A program made the position numbers and the translations under genes. The notes beneath the pieces were generated by a model. The model did not search any database. It had not been told where the DNA came from and was given only the letters and a program-made list of their open reading frames with translations. Source: Erinaceus europaeus (taxonomy: Eukaryota > Chordata > Mammalia > Eulipotyphla > Erinaceidae). Taken from it: 64,000 nt of DNA. This document shows positions 20,514 through 31,410 of this stretch, in pieces; the first letter of the stretch is position 1; each line of letters begins with the position of its first letter. The stretch spans positions 32,825,006 through 32,889,005 of the forward strand of contig NC_080176.1 of the NCBI RefSeq assembly GCF_950295315.1. The letters run 5' to 3'.

Positions 20514-22577
20514 TTTGATATACAAAGAGTTAGCATTATTTCTTTTTTAAGGTAGGTATCCTGAATGACCAATTCCAGGAAGTACAATTAGTCCAACTTA
20601 ATGAACTTATTTATGTCTGCTACATACTGACAGAAACATTGACAACACATTCATTGTTAGGGATTAGGCCATGGCATTTAAGTAGACTAGCTGAGAGCAA
20701 GAACCTGGCCTAAAATTTTTCCAATGCTTCCAGTATAACTGCTAGTGACTTATCTTGTTTGTTCTGGTGCAGAGCCAAATTGCCAGTTGAGTTCTTAACC
20801 CTACAGAGAAGATATACTCACCTTCCAGAACCAAATAATTTTCTATCCTCGAAAGAGTCCAAGGAAGAATGTAATCTATTGGTAATTTTTTTCAGTCAGG
20901 TCCTCCTATGTATATGACTTTGCCACTCCTGGATTGTTTATTCAGTCAGACAGAGAGAATAAGGGGGAGCCATCACATCAATGTGGTGCTGGAGTTTGAG
21001 TCTAGGCTGTGAGCATGATAGGACATAAGCCCTACCTGCTGAGCTATCACTTTTTCACTATTGCCACTTTAGTTCCTGCACAATGCACTGTGATGAGGAA
21101 AAGTTACTGGCTATGGGTCATGGTCAGTAGGAAAGGTGTACCTGGGAAGGTAGCCTTTTTCTATCTCCATAGGAGCCTATGTATCAGATGGTAGGTTCAG
21201 CCAAGAAATCACATAAGTGACTCCTTCATAAATGATTAATTTGGGGTAGTTAAAAAATCTTCATGAAAAAAATCCATAACTGAGAATAGAGAACTAATAT
21301 TTTGGAATTTGTTGCAAAATATATTTCAGTAAGCTATAAAGAAGGTACAAGGCTGTATGTGTATTAAAGGCAAGAATATGAGTTAGAGATGGAAAGCAAA
21401 CAATTACTATGAATCCCCATAAAATGTTTAGAAAAGTCAATACACACTGATGATTTTTTTACTTTCCAGAGTTGTCCAGTTTATAAATAAACCAGACCAA
21501 GTTCTAGACCCAGATCTGCCTCACATGGAAATTGCTGTTCAGACCCACAACACCATTACTGTCAAATTATTCATTCTTATTTATAGTGTTCCTTATTTGA
21601 GCTGGTCTGAGGTGAAAGAATTCCATTAATCATGTGCATTTGTGTTTCAGTTGATGAGATTCATGTGCTCTCCCAGCCTCTTAACTGCAGATGACCCTTC
21701 CAAGTAAGCGATTAAAGTCCTGGGTTAATAAAAAAGATTTTAAAAAATAACAGTAACATTAGCAAAACAGGGAAATTTATTACAGTGGTGATTTGCATTT
21801 CATTCTTGCTACATAGGACACTTCAGAGAATGAGAACAACACATTAAAGAAAAGCCATAGGGACATATCACTAGATGCTGAGGACATTTGGTAGAAATCA
21901 ACAGCCATTATTAATACAAACCCTAATTAAAATAAAACTAGATGGAAACCACTTAAATGTACTAGCAACTGCTAAAGTGCAATAGTAAATATTGTCCCAG
22001 GTGCTGAAATTATAACATCATTTCAAATTACATAGGGGATTAGAAAGGTGCATCTGCTTTTTGCTTTTTCCAGCACTGTCTTACAGTTCTAGAAAATGCC
22101 ATGTAACGAAATAATAAAATCTATATAAAGAAAAAGGGAAAAGAAGAGAAATTAATTTTTCTTGGTTGAAAATGTTACTGCTATTACAAATGACTGGAAT
22201 TAACAATATAATGTAATAAAGTGGCTACACAGATTATAAATATTTTGTTATCTGATAGCTTCTCTGTATCCTAGAAATGGAGACAGGAAAAGTTTTTAAC
22301 CTGGCATCATGATCTCACACTATAATTACTTGTAGATAAATTTACAAAAAAGTCGGGGGATCTTTATAAAAGGAAAGCAATAAAATATAATTTACAACTA
22401 ATGAATAAACATTACTCTAGTATAAACAATGTCCTAAAGTGCCAATTTTCTCAACTGAATATATAATTTACTATGCTTTTCCCACAGCATTTTAAAAATT
22501 GGGTGAAATTATCTAAATATTCATTTGAAGGAATTGATGCTCAAGAAAAGCCAAGAAAATCTATATATATAGACTAT
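20514..22577. other. Unique AT-rich DNA, no gene seen
   Basis: About 2 kb without a recognisable gene. A diverged inverted SINE is likely at 20885-21055 (CAGACAGAGAGAATAAGGG, GCTGGAGTTTGAGTCTAGG, CCTGCTGAGCTATCAC). The remainder is unassigned and may include conserved non-coding DNA around 21590-21720. Confidence 0.5.
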
Positions 22578-22920
22578 TGGGGGCTGGGTAGTAGCTCAGT
22601 GGGTTACATGCACATGGCGCAAAGCACACAGATCACCATAAGGATCCTGGTTCCAGCCTCCAGCTCCCCACCTGCAGAGAGGTCGCTTTGCAAGCGGTGA
22701 AGCAGGTGGGGAGTCTTTCTCTATCTTTCTTTCCCCCCTCTGCCTTCCCCTCCTCTCTTGATTTCTCTCTGTCCTATCTAGCAACAACAACAGCAATAAT
22801 AACAACAACAAAGGCAACACAAATTGGGGATAATGGCCTCCAAGCACAGTGCATTCGTAATGCAGGCATCTAACCCCAGCGATAACTCTGGAAGCAATAA
22901 ATAAATAAGTAAACAAAATT
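22578..22920 (+). mobile_element. Full-length long-form SINE
   Basis: This is the best forward reference copy. The head is GGGGGCTGGGTAGTAGCTCA with GTGGGTTACATG, the B-box region is GGATCCTGGTTCCAGCC, and the body has GGTCGC..AGCGGTGAAGCAGG. A pyrimidine tract, CAACAACAACAGC linker, AATGGCCTCC, GCAGGCATCTAACCCCAGCG and an AATAAATAAATAAG tail follow. It is a Pol III-type SINE with an AATAAA-bearing tail. Confidence 0.92.
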
Positions 22921-23057
22921 AAAACTATTTAAAAAATTAGGAGGATTTGCTTTTAGAGTCAGTGGTGTTAAGACTGTAGACATTTAAAAGAAAGCCACTT
23001 TAATTTATACTCAAATATTAGTCTGCATCTCCTGAAGGGCTTGCTGATATAGTTTGT

Positions 23058-23205
23058 TGAGATATAGCTCAGACTACTAGAGCATAGGATTTGCCCTAGA
23101 GTTCCCCGGTACAATTCACAATACTACCTTCTTCCAGAGTTGAACAGTGTTCTGAGCTCTTTCTTCTCTCTTATTCTTTCTCTCCCAATAAATATATAAT
23201 AGACA
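23058..23205 (+). mobile_element. Diverged SINE, CATAATGG-type relative
   Basis: GAGATATAGCTCAGACTACTA, CCCCGGTACAATTCACAATA, CAGAGTTGAACAGTGTTCTG and an AATAAATATATAATAG tail give the same order as 17806-17977, with heavy divergence. Confidence 0.6.
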
Positions 23206-23221
23206 AATCTAAACAACTGAG

Positions 23222-23500
23222 GTGGGGCCAGCAGGGGGGTTCTGCCTATAAAGCACACATATTACCATGCACAAAGACTCAAGTTCAAGTCCCAGGTCAC
23301 CATATGAAAGTCTCTGCTGGGGAGGGGTGTTCCAGGAGTGGTGAGATATCTCTCTGTCTCTCTCCCTCTCTAGTTCTTTCTGCCTCTGACTTTTTATCTA
23401 AAAGAGAAAAAAGGAAAAAGCAATGGCCACAGGAAGTAGTGGAACAGTGCAAGCACCAAGCAGTAACCTTGGTTGCACAAATAAGATGAAAGTAAATAAA
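23222..23500 (+). mobile_element. Diverged long SINE variant
   Basis: GGGGCCAGCAGGGGGGTTCT head, TCAAGTTCAAGTCCCAGGTC B-box region, pyrimidine tract, then CAATGGCCACAGGAAGTAGT, GCAAGCACCAAGCAGTAACC and a GTAAATAAAAAC tail. It appears to be an older relative of the long form. Confidence 0.65.
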
Positions 23501-24817
23501 AACAGATTAAAAACAGTTTGCTAGGTCCCACCCAGAGTTTCTGATACAAGGGCTCTAGGGTGCGGCACACCAATTTGCCACCATGTTGCCAGGCAATATT
23601 CTCTGAGAGCCATGACTAACAAATCAATATAATACTGGTGGGAAAACAAGACAAATAAGAACAGACTGGATAGACTAGAAAAGACTCACCTAATATATGT
23701 CTTTAATAAATGAAGAAGAAATCCCTTAGGTGTGATGGGAAAATGTTATATAGTGTAAATATATAAGTATATACATATAATATATGTAAATATATAATTT
23801 ATAAGTAAATATGTGTGTAAATAAAGATCTATAGCATATATATGGTAACAAGGGTTGAGAGAAGTGAAAAAGAGAAGGAGCACAGGAGTCCAGTCAAAAG
23901 GATAAGACAGAAGCAGCACTAAAAATACACCAACACATATGCTATTATCACGTTGATGCCTGATGGCATTTGAGTAGCTGTGCATGCATGGCCATGATGA
24001 ATGGTATGTTAAAGTGGAGACTATAATAGAAACTATGTTCCAAAGTGTAATGCCATTCCTCAAATAAATATGAATTGGCTACTAAGTATGCAGAACTGGT
24101 GTGGACAGAGCAAAGTAAAGCAATCTTGCCCCACTGCTTCACAATCAAGCTAGGGGTGCTCCAAGAGATACATGGGAGGGTCCTTCCCCTCCAGCCTTGG
24201 CAAGTATCTCCAATGGGATTCTTGCAGCTCAAGGGCAGAACGAGTGTGGTCTGACTTTTGCCTCAACAATGCAAAAGACTCGATGGAGGATGTTAGAAAG
24301 CAAGAAATGTAACATTGCCAGTGTCCTATATTCTCCACTTTCAAAAGTCATAGAAAACGCAGAGTAGCTACATACTTTTTCCTGTTCAAGGGGGTTACTT
24401 TTAAGCATGAAAATATTCTACTGGCTCTGAGAAAAGTGGGTGTATGGTCCTGACAGACATACAATTCTCATGGACTCAATTGACCTTATGAAACATCTGG
24501 CATAGGGTTGTCCCAAAGGCCTGTTAATTTATATCCATCCATCCATCCATCCATCCATCCATCCATCCATCCATCCTCTGTGTCTCTGCTTTCATTCTCA
24601 ATTCTTAGTTCCTAAAATCCTAGTAATTTCAGAAGTGCTAAGAGCTATCAAGAGTGTCCTTTGTTCTAATAATTGGTCTTTTAGTCTGATTCTTGACAAA
24701 GAGCTTCTAAATTTTTTGGAATTCTCTAGGCCACAGGGATATCTTTGTTCTCTTCCCCTCCCTCCCTACTTCCCTCACTCCATCTCTTCTTCTCTCCTTT
24801 CCTCCCTCCCTTACTTT
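23501..24817. other. Unique DNA with ATCC microsatellite, no gene seen
   Basis: Contains an AT-rich tract at 23755-23840 and an (ATCC)n run at 24533-24576. No element or gene was recognised in the rest. Confidence 0.5.
24533..24576. repeat. (ATCC)n microsatellite
   Basis: Eleven nearly perfect tetranucleotide units. Confidence 0.97.
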
Positions 24818-24974
24818 TTTAAAAATTGCCACCAGGGTTATTATTGTGGCTTTGTGCCTGCACAACAAATCCACTACTCCTGGAAACCATTTTCCATACT
24901 TTCTTTCTTTTTTTTATTTGCTATGACAGAGAGAAATTAAGAGGAGTGAGGGTGATGACCGATAGATACATAGG

Positions 24975-25025
<51 letters not shown>

Positions 25026-25125
25026 ACAGATATATAGACAAACAGACCTGTAGGCCTGCTTCAGCGCTTGTGAAGCTTCTTCCTGCAGGTAGGGAAGGAG
25101 GCTTGAATCCACTTTGTGCATGGCA
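24818..25125 (-). mobile_element. Long-form SINE, inverted, with GATA expansion
   Basis: The tail part (GCCACCAGGGTTATTATTG, CAACAAATCCACTACTCCTGG) and head part (CTGTAGGCCTGCTTCAGCG, CTTGTGAAGCTTC) bracket a (GATA)n run at 24961-25023. The run replaces the GACAGAGAGGGGGAGAGAAAG region of normal copies. Confidence 0.85.
24961..25023. repeat. (GATA)n microsatellite
   Basis: About 15 GATA units inside the SINE body. Confidence 0.97.
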
Positions 25126-25203
25126 TCTTTTGTCCTAATTCTGTGCTGCCTGGTGGGGTCCTGAAGAATTGGGAACTATTTACAAGAAATACCAAGCCAT
25201 CAG

Positions 25204-25312
25204 TGACTGAGGAAATGGTTTGAATGATAGATTTGATTTGTATGTCTGAGGTTCTCAGTTCCATCTCCAGAACATGTATTGGAGTATATCCCCTCATAAT
25301 AAATAAAATAGA
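25204..25312 (+). mobile_element. Diverged short SINE
   Basis: A weak A-box region (GAATGATAGATTTGA), GTCTGAGGTTCTCAGTTCCA and a CCCCTCATAATAAATAAAA tail resemble the CATAATGG form. Confidence 0.5.
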
Positions 25313-25394
25313 TCTTTGAAAAAGGTAAAACTATCAAACCTCAGTGAAATATCACTTGCTAGGATGGTTTTTTTTAGCTTAACAAGAAAAGAGG

Positions 25395-25570
25395 TAAGTG
25401 TCCCTTGTGCTGTTGGTGGGAATGTAAACTGGCATAGCCACTGTGGAAAACATCATGGGGGTTCTTCAAAAATTAAAAGAATGAACTCCTTTATGATTCA
25501 GCAATCCCACTTCTGGATATATGTCTGGAAGAAATGAATCATTCCCTGGAAGATATATATATATATGTTC
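25395..25570 (+). pseudogene. L1 ORF2 C-terminal fragment
   Basis: GTGCTGTTGGTGGGAATGTA followed by AACTGGCATAGCCACTGTGG and CAGCAATCCCACTTCTGGAT is the conserved late-ORF2 segment. It breaks off at the palindromic region beginning at 25567. Confidence 0.8.
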
Positions 25571-25665
25571 AGCTAAATATATATATATTTAGCTGAACAG
25601 AATAATGTTGCCATAAATGTGGGAATATATTCCCACATTTATGGCAACATTATTCTGTTCAGCTA
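25567..25665. repeat. Two overlapping perfect palindromes
   Basis: 25567-25598 is a perfect 32-nt palindrome centred on an AT run. 25590-25665 is a perfect 76-nt palindrome centred on GGGAATATATTCCC. The word GTTCAGCT or its complement occurs at each hinge. Either could extrude as a hairpin. Confidence 0.95.
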
Positions 25666-25689
25666 CTATAAACCTATGGCACTGAGTCT

Positions 25690-26834
25690 GTCACCTGCGG
25701 GATCTAACACCATCCAGTGCAATTAGTGTCAGCATTGTACAATGTGGAAAAGCCACACATCTAGTGTCAGTAGTGGGAGTGTGAGAGGGAAAGAGAAAGA
25801 GGTGTTTTTTTCCCCTATGTAGTCATCTAGGTGGTGCAAAGGATCTGGGTGCAGATAGGATAGAGGTTCCATGGAACCCTTATAAGATGAGGAAGAAGGA
25901 AGTGCCCAGCTGGAAGGGAGATGAATTTGACTAACATTGAGATCATCAGGAAGAATTCTGGGTAATGAAAGCACAGGTTATCTTGAAAATCAGAAGAATG
26001 CCCACATAAGAAAGAGGGGACTAACCATAAATGAAGAACAGAGACATCAAGTTATCACAGTGCACAGGTCATCAGGAACACTCACTCTTCCATTGAAACC
26101 TGTACCAGTCCCAGTCCTTGGTGGCTCAGAAACCTGTGGAGCTCCATGAGGGGCAGGTGAGGAGAAAGAGAGGCAACTGAGTCATGTTGTCTGATCTCCT
26201 CCCCTAACTGCACATGAGCTGGGGCAGGACTGGGGTCAAGGAGAAACAGAAACTTTAAATCCAATTTGAAAGTTCTAAGGAGAGAAATCTCATGGGGCAG
26301 GGTCCTTGTACTGTCACACACATGACCCATGTTCAAGTCTCAGCACCACATGGAAGCTGTTCTGGCAATAAAAGAAGATGTAATTCTATGGTATCACCTA
26401 CTTCTGTCTTTATTTGAATGAAGAACAGTCTGGGGCTTGAAATCATACATGCATGAGATCTTGGTTCCAACAGAAGTAAATAAAGATGTCCAATTGTTCA
26501 ATTAATGATGTTTAATTAGAAGTGAAAAGAATTGAGACAGTGCTACATGTCTTAAAGTGACCATAGTGGTCATAGCACAGAATGCTTTCACTGCCCAAGT
26601 GTGTTCAGAATGTTGTCCCATGCTTCCCCTGATGATGGAAGAATAAAATTAAAAGAGAGAGAGAGAGAAAGAGAGAGAGAAACAATTGCTTTGTTTTATG
26701 AGTGTTTTTGAACTTAAGAGTTAAAATACTTAAATAAATTGTAATAGAGAAAAAGTAGAAGTATTTTCCTTTTTCCATCAGAAGAATAGAATCTGTTCTC
26801 TGAGTAGGGAAGACTATATCTCCTTTCCTCCATT
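25690..26834. other. Unique DNA with SINE scraps and GA tract, no gene seen
   Basis: Scraps resembling SINE heads occur at 26290-26380 and 26430-26490. A GA-rich run lies at 26655-26681. No coding gene was recognised. Confidence 0.45.
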
Positions 26835-27285
26835 TTTAATTTTTTGATTAATAGTGGGTTATAATATTTTTACAATTACAGAGTATAGTTACATATCACA
26901 TGCATCACCAAAGTTCTGTGTCCCCACCTTCCCATCTCCCAAAGATAACCACCATATTTCTCACAAGTCTTAGGAACAGTTTACTTGCTTCATTCCCCGC
27001 CCCCCCCCAAGATCATGTGTATCAGTTCTCTAGATTCTACATATGAGTGAAACCATCTGGTAGTTATCCTTTATCTCTTTACTTATCACACTAAACATAA
27101 TCACCTACAGTTCCATCCCTTTTGCCCCATGGAACACAGTATCATCTTGTTTATTGCAGAGTAGTATTCTATGGAATATATATCATAACTTCTTTAGCCA
27201 GTTATCTGATGATGTGCACTGAGACTGTTTCTACTCTTTATTTCTTGTGAATACTGAAACTATGATCACAGAGGTACCTTCTAAT
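26835..27285 (-). mobile_element. L1 3'UTR and ORF2 end, inverted
   Basis: Read on the minus strand, the late-ORF2 segment around 27240-27160 (complement of GCAGAGTAGTATTCTATGGAA) runs into a 3'UTR. Matching positions exist in 32586-33440 and 52400-52850 (GTGTCCCCACC, TACATATGAGTGAAACCATC). A C-rich run lies at 26997-27009. Confidence 0.7.
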
Positions 27286-27432
27286 TAGTATTTAAGAAGG
27301 GACACTATATCTTGGGGCCATGAACAACTATAGAGTTTCAGAACCAAAAACGGGCTGGTGGGAAATCGAAAAGTCACTCTACTTACCTCCTCACCAGGAA
27401 GGTTTTGCATGAGAGAGTTAGAAAGGGACATT

Positions 27433-27640
27433 CTTTTTTTTTTTTAAATTAATTCTTATTTACTTATTTCATAGTGACAGAGAAGAATTGAGAAGTGGGA
27501 GATAGGGAGAGATAGAGAGACATTTGCAGCACTTCTTCACTACTCATGAAATTTTCCCCATGCAGATGGGGACGGGGGTTTGAACTCTAATCCTTGTGCA
27601 TTATAATGTGAGTTCAACTAGGTGCACCACCATTCAGCCT
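27433..27640 (-). mobile_element. Short-form SINE, inverted
   Basis: Complete short form with a T-rich tail complement at 27433. (A)AGGGACATTCTT occurs at 27424-27436 and again at about 27643-27655, a probable target duplication. Confidence 0.85.
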
Positions 27641-27681
27641 GAAGGGGACATTCTTGATGCGGGTGGAAAAGAAGAACTGGT

Positions 27682-28368
27682 ATATTCTAACCCTTTTTCC
27701 AGCCATGACATCATCTCCCCAGACAATAACTTGGGTCCAACTATATATCTGATGTCAGGCTCAGGCAAAAACTAAAGAAGTCATGGGCGCTTTGGAATAT
27801 GCCTGAAACAGACCGACTAGGTATTTCCAGAATGGAGACCCCAAATCTTCATCTGCAATATTCCAGCCTTTAGGTTCATTCATGATTAGTTAACAATTTG
27901 TATGGCTTTATATGTTAACTCTTTTTTCAGCCACCAGGTTCCAGATGATACCATTATGCCAAACAGACTTCCTTGGACAGCCCCACCAATATGTCCTGGA
28001 GCCTCCCTTCCCCAGAGCACTGCCCCACTAGGGAAAGAGAGAGACAGGTTGGGAGTATAGATCAACTTGCCAATGCCCATGTTCAGCAGGGAAGGAATTA
28101 CAGAATGCAGGCCTTCTACCTTCTGCACCCCATAATGAACCTGGATCCATACTCCAGAGAGATAAAGAATAGGAAAGCTATCAGGGGAGGGGAGGGGTTA
28201 GATAGACAGTGGTGGGAATTGTGTGAAGTTGTACCCCTCTTATCCTATGGTTTTTGTCAGTGTTTCCTTTTTATAAATAAAAATAAAAAATAAAAGAATA
28301 GAAAAGCTATCAGGGGAGAGGTGGGATTTGGTTTTGTGTTTCCTTTTTATAAATAAAAAATTTTAAAA
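27682..28368 (+). mobile_element. Non-coding retroposon, copy f
   Basis: Flanked by AAGAACTGGT at 27672-27681 and 28369-28378. It contains the end of the 5' module (CATGACATCATCTCCCCAGA, AATGGAGACCCCAAATCTTC), then the whole common 3' module. After the first tail (28255-28300) a second, shortened 3' end repeats at 28301-28350 (GAATAGAAAAGCTATCAGGG to TTTATAAATAAAAAATT). Confidence 0.88.
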
Positions 28369-28378
28369 AAGAACTGGT

Positions 28379-29085
28379 CTTCTGAGGGAAGAAGCTTTTC
28401 TAGCCTGAGAAGGGGCAAGACATGGATTTCTGAAAGTTGTAGAGACCTGGATAATACTCTTGTAACAGCTTCTCTAATGGGGTGACTCAGGACAGTTGTT
28501 GAGCTGGTCAGCCGTTCCTTGGACTTTGAGAGGGGCTGAATGGAAAGGACTCTCAGAGGAGCTCTCAGACCCAGTGATGGCAAAGGAACTATCTGAGCAC
28601 CAGCCTAGAGTAGAAATGAGGGCAAATAACTATGGGAACAAGAACTGTGGTGCAGTAGATCAGTGGTCACTTGGGGACTCAGCTTATCTGGGCAAAAATC
28701 CTCTGTGCTCTAAACATGCACTGTAAGTAAAAGCCATGAGAAGTGGAGTTCAAGATTTTCACATTTTCCAACAACAGTTCAATATTCAGTACTTTGATCC
28801 TTAAATCAAGCTCAGCAACTTAAGGTGAGATTAAGAAAGAAATTAGCCTGACACTGTGTTAATTCTACATTCTATTGCATTATCGTGGGTTGATTTTATT
28901 TCCTCTACCAGCTTGTCTTCTGGCCTAGGAAGACTATAATTACTTTATCATTACTGTCAAGTGCACTTTACTCTACTTTTCTGTGTCTTTGAGATCCAGG
29001 GTGGCCTCTGATATCAAGAGTGGTTCCTGTCTGAGGTCACCTCCCTCACCTCCAACCCTCTGTCAGGTTGTTCTTTGACTACATG
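28379..29085. other. Unique DNA, no gene seen
   Basis: Open frames of 76-78 codons at 28347-28726 lie on both strands, overlap each other and show no domain, so they are not called. Confidence 0.5.
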
Positions 29086-29099
29086 TATTTATTTATCTT

Positions 29100-29379
29100 T
29101 TAAAAAAATATTTGTTTATTGATTTATTTATTCCCTTTTGTTGCCCTTGTTGTTTTGTTGTTACTGATGTCATCGTTGTAGGATAGGACAGAGAGAAATG
29201 GGGAGAGGAGGGGAAGACAGAAAGGGGGAGAGAAAGATAGACACCTGCAGACTTGCTTCACTGCTTCTGAAGTGACCCCCTGCAGGTGGGGAGCCAGGGT
29301 CTAGAACTGGGATCCTTACGCTGGTGCTTGCACTTTGTGCCACATGAGCTTAACCCACTGTGCTACTACCCGACTCCCA
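29100..29379 (-). mobile_element. Full-length long-form SINE
   Basis: Inverted and well preserved, with a 14-bp duplication TATTTATTTATCTT at 29086-29099 and 29380-29393. Confidence 0.92.
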
Positions 29380-29393
29380 TATTTATTTATCTT

Positions 29394-30005
29394 AATCAAA
29401 CTCTCCCTGGTGGGTTGGAAAGTCACACCCTTCCTGTGTATCTCCTTTACTGTCACACTGCCACCATACTCACAACACTTCTCACACCAGTACTTCCTCC
29501 CCGTGGGGCAATTCTGCAGTACCATCTGGGTGCCCTAGAGTTTAATTCAATTCTGACACTAACCACAGTTAGCTTAGACCCCACAACTTGAGGGCTTAGC
29601 CTCAAAAGACTGCCTCACCTTACCCCAATGGCAGGTGGCAGATCCCTGGGTTAAGCCACAACATCTGACTGACTTGGGCACACATTAGAGGTCCCTATTA
29701 CCCTCTGCTTGAATTCAATGATTAGCTGGAACAGCTGGCTTGTTTTGTTTATGATAAATGGAAAAATGAAGAATACTGATGGGCAGCCAGGTAAGAGTCA
29801 CACAGGGCATGGTTCAGGGGACTTGAAACACACAAGTCCCTTTGAGTCCCTTTGAGGAACATGGGATGCATCAACCTCCCGGTATCTGGATGTGTGCACT
29901 AGTCATGAAAGCTTCCCAAACTAGGTACTTTTAATCACTAATGCAGATTCCAGTCCCTTTTCCCTTTCCAGGGAATGAGAGTGAAACAAACATTTCCCAA
30001 ATTCT
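29394..30005. other. Unassigned DNA, possibly an old repeat
   Basis: 29640-29940 has the feel of an old mammalian interspersed repeat, but I cannot name it. A small tandem, GTCCCTTTGA, occurs twice at about 29837-29857. No gene was recognised. Confidence 0.35.
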
Positions 30006-30700
30006 TTTTTTTTTTTTTTTTTTTGTCTTTGCCAGGGCTTCACTACTATGGATCAACTTTTTCATCTACAGAAAGACAGAGTTGGTGTGGAGAGACCAGA
30101 GCATTGACACTTTCTTCAATGCCACAGTGATTCCATGAGGTGAACAAACTGAGGACTTGAATGGGATCACATGCATGGCAAAGCTGGCACCCTCCTGTCT
30201 CACAGGCTTAGAAAGTTCCAAGCTTCTATTCATGGCTGGCTCTTTGGCAAACAGCCTATGTCCATTGTTGTGTCATTAAAATCGAAGACACTGATTTCAT
30301 AATCCAGGAAATCCCAAAGGATTTAGAAACATTGTGGGAGGAACTAGGGTCAAAAACTGAATATTAGAATGAATTATACATCACTACTCTTATCATTTAG
30401 TAAATCAGAAGAATCTGATGCCAGAAGCCACAGCAAGAACTTGCTTTTCTATTTCTTTCTTCCTCCCTCCATTCCTCTTGTGGTATCAAGGCCTTGTACA
30501 TGTATGATTTCAGTACATCTAGGAAGCTTTTTCATTCAGAGAGAGAGATACATAAGAAAAGAAGAGATACTACAACACAAGCAGATTTTACACGGAGTAT
30601 GAGACCCAGACTCTCTACAGGTTTGAGCTCTTGTTCCTTTCCTTTAAACAAAGTAAGGGATGCCACAGAATCCTACATGAATCAATGATACAAACAGAGG
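30006..30700 (-). mobile_element. Two diverged inverted SINEs
   Basis: 30006-30200 starts with a T run, then GCCAGGGCTTCACTACTATGG, AGAAAGACAGAG and GAACAAACTGAGG. 30470-30700 shows CATTCAGAGAGAGAGATAC. Both follow the old inverted SINE pattern. The middle part is unassigned. Confidence 0.45.
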
Positions 30701-30852
30701 CCACAAATCCTGAGGGCTGGGAGAACTAGGTGTTGATGTTTTGAGCTTCCCATTAACCAACTTGAACTAGATTAGTAGCTTGGTGGTGGCATGGAGGAAA
30801 TAGCTAAGTTTTAAGATGGAGATTGTTAGTTAAGAAAAACAGCTACTAAAAA

Positions 30853-30932
30853 GGTGGTGGGAATTGTGTGGAGTTGTGCCCCTCTTATCCTATCATTTTT
30901 GTCAGTGTTTCCTTTTCATAAATAAAAAAAGA
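30853..30932 (+). mobile_element. Retroposon 3' end, copy g
   Basis: Only 80 bases remain: GGTGGTGGGAATTGTGTGGA, CCCCTCTTATCCTATC and GTCAGTGTTTCCTTTTCATA, then A-rich. It is the shortest truncated copy. Confidence 0.8.
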
Positions 30933-30939
30933 AATAATC

Positions 30940-31285
30940 ATTTTTGTCTTATCTTGGATGGAACCTGAAGGAATCATGTTAAGAAACATCAATCAGAAGG
31001 AGAAAGATACAAACCAGATGATCTCATTCTCAGGTAGAACCCAAGAAGCAAGGAGGAAAAGGCAAAACACAGGGTTAAATGTGGACTAAATGCAGTTTGT
31101 TGCAGAATGTATCTGGGAATAAGGAGACTGAGGGTGCTGGGAATCCCATGCACAGTGGTCAAGGAAGACTTAAATTGGTGGTGGGATTGGTATGTGCACA
31201 ACTACCATGAAAGGATGAGAAACCGTACTTATGTGACAAGAAATTCACTGTCTTGCTTTTCTAACAAAACATAATAAAATAAGTG
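30940..31285 (+). pseudogene. L1 ORF2 end and 3'UTR
   Basis: GGATGGAACCTGAAGGAATC with AGAAGGAGAAAGATACAAAC is the last part of ORF2. A 3'UTR with GGGAATAAGGAGACTGAGG follows and ends in an AACATAATAAAATAAG tail. Confidence 0.7.
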
Positions 31286-31307
31286 GACACTGTCCTTTAA
31301 CAAGTGG

Positions 31308-31410
31308 ATGGATCCCAGTCACTTTCAAAGCCAGCAACAAGCAGCTCCTGACAGCTTTCAACCTGACGCTGTTGACTGGCTACGGAAGAAGGGCAAACGC
31401 TAGAAGAAGA
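31308..31410 (+). repeat. Near-perfect block shared with 14897-14998 (copy B)
   Basis: It matches copy A at 102 positions with one extra G. Homology ends sharply at GAAGAAGA, followed here by GTGAGTAAG, which matches a splice-donor consensus. Read from ATG at 31308, the frame is open for 31 codons and then stops. It starts about 20 bases after the tail of the L1 fragment. No function is claimed. Confidence 0.8.

Noticed and set aside
22578..22660. tRNA gene
   Set aside because: A-box and B-box words are present, but they are the heads of tRNA-derived SINEs, with no acceptor-stem pairing and a SINE body and tail following.
24533..24576. CRISPR-like direct repeats
   Set aside because: Perfect tetranucleotide repeats without spacers are a microsatellite; the genome is mammalian.
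28347..28726. Overlapping frames of 76-78 codons on both strands
   Set aside because: No domain, no splice context, and the two strands overlap; random openness is sufficient.
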